This document shows, in pieces, positions 61,770 to 64,000 of a DNA stretch of 64,000 nt. The number at the start of each line of letters is the position of its first letter. The first letter of the stretch is position 1. Source of the stretch: Lewinella sp. LCG006 (lineage in GTDB: Bacteria; Bacteroidota; Bacteroidia; Chitinophagales; Saprospiraceae); contig NZ_CP160680.1 of the NCBI RefSeq assembly GCF_040784935.1, positions 4,248,501-4,312,500 on the forward strand, given 5' to 3'. The notes beneath the pieces were generated by a model. That model was not told the origin of the DNA and searched no databases. It worked only from the letters and a program-made list of their open reading frames with translations. The translations under genes were made by a program, and so were the position numbers.

Positions 61770-63569
61770 ATGCCTAATAACTATGCGATACCTGGTGTAT
61801 ATGTGGAAGAAATACCAAAGTTTCCACCTTCGGTTGCTCAGGTAGAAACCGCCATACCCGCCTTTATTGGCTATACCGAAAAAGCATTGGATACTTCTGG
61901 CAACCCTCTGGCCATTAATACCCCTGTGCGTATTACCTCTTTTACAGAATTTGAGACGCGTTTTGGTTTAGCACCTCCTTTAGAAATATTGCAGGTTCGT
62001 CTGGACGCTGGTGATAATTTCCTTGGAGCAGATATCGATCCTACCAATGAATACTACTTGCACCATGCCGTTCAGTTGTTTTATGCGAATGGAGGTGGAG
62101 ATTGCTATATCGTATCTGTTGGCCCTTATGCAACAGCTGCACCTTTAGCTGATGAAGCCCACTTTACGGCTGCTGGAGCAGCATTGGAAGCGATTAGTCG
62201 TGTAGACGAGCCTACTATTTTACTTTTTCCGGATGCGGTCTTACTTTCTGATACGGAAATGGGAAATGTTCAAAAAGCTGCTTTGCTGCAATGTGCCAAC
62301 TTGCAGGATCGTGTGACGGTGTGTGATTTAAAAAATGATAGTCCGGCAGACCTCCAGGATATTGTTGATTTTCGCCAGCAGATAGGCATCAATAACCTTA
62401 AATATGGCGCTGCTTATACTCCCTGGATTGAGGCATTGCTGCCCAAAAATATCAGTTATGCTCAGCTCAATGGGGCCATTTTTGTAAAAGCGGGAGCTTT
62501 ACCAATGGTCGATTTGGCTACTATCAATACCGACACCGATATCGCCAATGTCCTCAATAATTATGACCTGGTTTTGGCCATTAATGCCCTCGGGACCGTT
62601 GGGAGCCTGCGCTCCAATATCAATGATGAATACGCCAGCCTGCTTTTGATAACGGACTACGATACCGTCAATATGACGAGTGCGCTGGACGGTGCGATCA
62701 CCGCAATGGATACCGCAGTGGCGGGCTTGGTGCCAGCTCCAATTCCTGCTATGCCAGCCAATTATACCACTGCGCTTACCAATCTCCAAGCAGCTATAAC
62801 GGCTTACGAAGCACTGACCATTGGTAGTACGCCTGCTGAAATAGCTACAGGTCGTGCAAATTTAGCAACCGCGATGAGCAACTACCTCAGTTTTGTAGGA
62901 ACAGCGGCGGTTGCTGATGCTGAAGAAAATTTACGTGCCGTCTATCCCATCTATCGGGCGATCATTGCGGGTATCAACGCCGTTCCGCTGGCTGTGCCTC
63001 CAAGTGGTGCGGTGGTAGGAGTTTACGCCGCGGTAGACCGTACGCGTGGCGTATGGAAAGCTCCTGCCAATGTGAGTCTCAACCAGGTGGTTGGGCCTAC
63101 CAAAGCCTATGTGCAATCTGCTTTAGCCAACCTCAATGTTGATCCTTCGACCGGAAAATCCATCAACGCCATCCGCAGCTTCACGGGCAAGGGGACGCTT
63201 ATCTGGGGCGCAAGGACGCTGGCTGGCAACGACAATGAATGGCGCTACGTAAGTGTCCGCCGCTTTGTGAATATGGTGGAAGAATCGACAAAAAAAGCCA
63301 CTGAACAGTTTGTTTTCGAACCCAACGATGCCAATACCTGGGTACGGGTGCAGGCCATGATCGAAAACTTTCTCACACTACAGTGGCGAGACGGTGCCTT
63401 GCAAGGTGCCAAACAGGAACAAGCTTTTCGGGTTGCGGTGGGTCTTGGCAAAACCATGACTGCCGACGATATTCTTAATGGTCGGATGATTGTCCAGATC
63501 GCTTTAGCGATCGTGCGGCCGGCCGAATTCATAGTGCTTCGTTTTGAGCAAATGATGCCTCAATCTTAA
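61770..63569 (+). CDS. Contractile tail sheath protein (second paralogue, with insertion)
   Basis: A 599-residue sheath subunit starting at the ATG at 61770 (an in-frame TTG two codons before is not needed). The first 120 and last 160 residues are nearly identical in pattern to the first paralogue. Between them lies an extra stretch of roughly 115 residues (about 265-385), rich in Ala, Thr, Asn and Leu (TSALDGAITAMDTAVAGLVP, TTALTNLQAAITAYEALTIG), probably a helical surface domain. Several sheath paralogues per locus are normal in Afp/PVC (Afp2-4), where they occupy different levels. The gene is followed 19 bp later by the tube gene. Confidence 0.95.
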   Translation: MPNNYAIPGVYVEEIPKFPPSVAQVETAIPAFIGYTEKALDTSGNPLAINTPVRITSFTEFETRFGLAPPLEILQVRLDAGDNFLGADIDPTNEYYLHHAVQLFYANGGGDCYIVSVGPYATAAPLADEAHFTAAGAALEAISRVDEPTILLFPDAVLLSDTEMGNVQKAALLQCANLQDRVTVCDLKNDSPADLQDIVDFRQQIGINNLKYGAAYTPWIEALLPKNISYAQLNGAIFVKAGALPMVDLATINTDTDIANVLNNYDLVLAINALGTVGSLRSNINDEYASLLLITDYDTVNMTSALDGAITAMDTAVAGLVPAPIPAMPANYTTALTNLQAAITAYEALTIGSTPAEIATGRANLATAMSNYLSFVGTAAVADAEENLRAVYPIYRAIIAGINAVPLAVPPSGAVVGVYAAVDRTRGVWKAPANVSLNQVVGPTKAYVQSALANLNVDPSTGKSINAIRSFTGKGTLIWGARTLAGNDNEWRYVSVRRFVNMVEESTKKATEQFVFEPNDANTWVRVQAMIENFLTLQWRDGALQGAKQEQAFRVAVGLGKTMTADDILNGRMIVQIALAIVRPAEFIVLRFEQMMPQS

Positions 63570-63588
63570 CCAACAAAATCTAAACAAT

Positions 63589-64000
63589 ATGGCTAATTAC
63601 CCACTTCCCAAATTTAGTTTCCTCATCGAATGGGGTGAGGCTCGCTTGGGATTTACCGAAGTCACGGGCCTGGAGCGTTCCGTTGAAGTAATTGAATACC
63701 GGGAAGGTTCCAGTAAAAGTTATTCAAAACTGAAAATGCCGGGGATGGAAGCACTGGCTAATGTAACCCTAAAACGGGGCACCTTCGCAGGCGACATCAG
63801 CTTTTACACCTGGTTCAATACGGTACAAATGAATACCGCCGAGCGCCGTGATGTGATCGTTAAGCTGCTCAACGAAGAAAACGAACCCACTATGGTTTGG
63901 CGTTTGGCCAACTGTTTTGCCGTCAAATACCAAGCTTCTGAATTGAAGGCCGATGGCAATGAAGTCGCCATCGAGACCCTGGAGATTGCCCACGAGGGCT
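63589..64000 (+). CDS. Tail tube protein, partial (runs off the window)
   Basis: The first 137 codons of an inner-tube gene of the T4 gp19-like family. Hallmarks: PLPKFSFLIEWGEARLGFTE, VTGLERSVEVIEYREGSSKS, MEALANVTLKRGTFAGDISF and the start of the last strand WRLANCFAVKYQASELKADG. Normal length in this family is about 145-150 residues, so only some 10 codons are missing. The start is the ATG at 63589. The rest of the locus (second tube, LysM protein, spike, baseplate, AAA ATPase, cargo) must lie to the right. Confidence 0.93.
   Translation, partial: MANYPLPKFSFLIEWGEARLGFTEVTGLERSVEVIEYREGSSKSYSKLKMPGMEALANVTLKRGTFAGDISFYTWFNTVQMNTAERRDVIVKLLNEENEPTMVWRLANCFAVKYQASELKADGNEVAIETLEIAHEG

Noticed and set aside
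58767-64000. Myophage prophage tail genes
   Set aside because: The DUF4255 cap next to two sheath paralogues is an eCIS pattern, and no capsid, portal or integrase gene is in the window; the unseen right side could still change this.

Overview
The window reads as chromosomal DNA of a Bacteroidota bacterium, most likely of the Saprospiria/Lewinella kind. Pointers: type IX secretion C-terminal signals of two classes (a gliding-motility-associated C-terminal domain ending at 9472 and 'sorting tail' domains ending at 33745 and, on the minus strand, at 50694); lipoprotein and membrane families typical of the phylum; a one-piece branched-chain 2-oxoacid dehydrogenase E1; mostly absent Shine-Dalgarno sequences; and several matches to the phylum's -7 promoter element TAnnTTTG. 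I see no rRNA, tRNA, CRISPR array or insertion sequence.

Layout. 1-13.9 kb: a long imperfect palindrome, an outer-membrane porin-like protein, a PLP enzyme, folK, a 1592-residue secreted Ig-like protein, then a metabolic block on the minus strand (fused E1, a small protein, a LiuC-like enoyl-CoA hydratase) and a cysteine-free Fpg-type glycosylase whose stop overlaps that of a 56-residue membrane peptide. 14.2-22.7 kb: three consecutive plus-strand genes forming an unusual signalling cassette: S1-S1-REC-GAF-histidine kinase, REC-multiGAF-AAA ATPase, and AAA ATPase-TIR. This is the best candidate for an undescribed system. 23-37 kb: mostly housekeeping or generic genes (lipoprotein 5'-nucleotidase, LOG-family hydrolase, DUF3298 lipoprotein, metG, DEAD-box helicase, T9SS cargo, DinB-like, PaaY-like, FkbM methyltransferase). 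37-46 kb: regulatory and transport genes: a beta-propeller lipoprotein with a TPR-HTH regulator; a FixL-like haem-PAS kinase with a REC-Crp regulator; CBS and thioredoxin-like proteins; a SulP anion transporter and an ECF sigma factor that share a 20-bp upstream element. 46-55 kb: a type I secretion set (ABC with a degenerate ATPase, HlyD-like adaptor, TolC-like channel, C39-peptidase ABC) enclosing a secreted S51 peptidase and a SPOR-like protein. 55-57.7 kb: Uma2-like nuclease, DEDDh exonuclease, MATE pump.

58-64 kb: the start of an extracellular contractile injection system (eCIS): a LuxR-type regulator with a degenerate receiver, a Pvc16/DUF4255 cap protein, an unknown 263-residue protein, two sheath paralogues and the first 137 codons of a tail tube gene. 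The locus continues past the window end, so baseplate, spike, AAA ATPase and toxin cargo are not visible.

How the parts may work together (inference): the S1/kinase, GAF/ATPase and TIR proteins form a sensor-hub-effector chain; the haem-PAS kinase and REC-Crp protein form an oxygen-responsive pair with a possible FNR-type site between the kinase and the CBS gene; the ECF sigma factor may control itself and the SulP transporter; the two ABC exporters share one adaptor and channel for peptide export.
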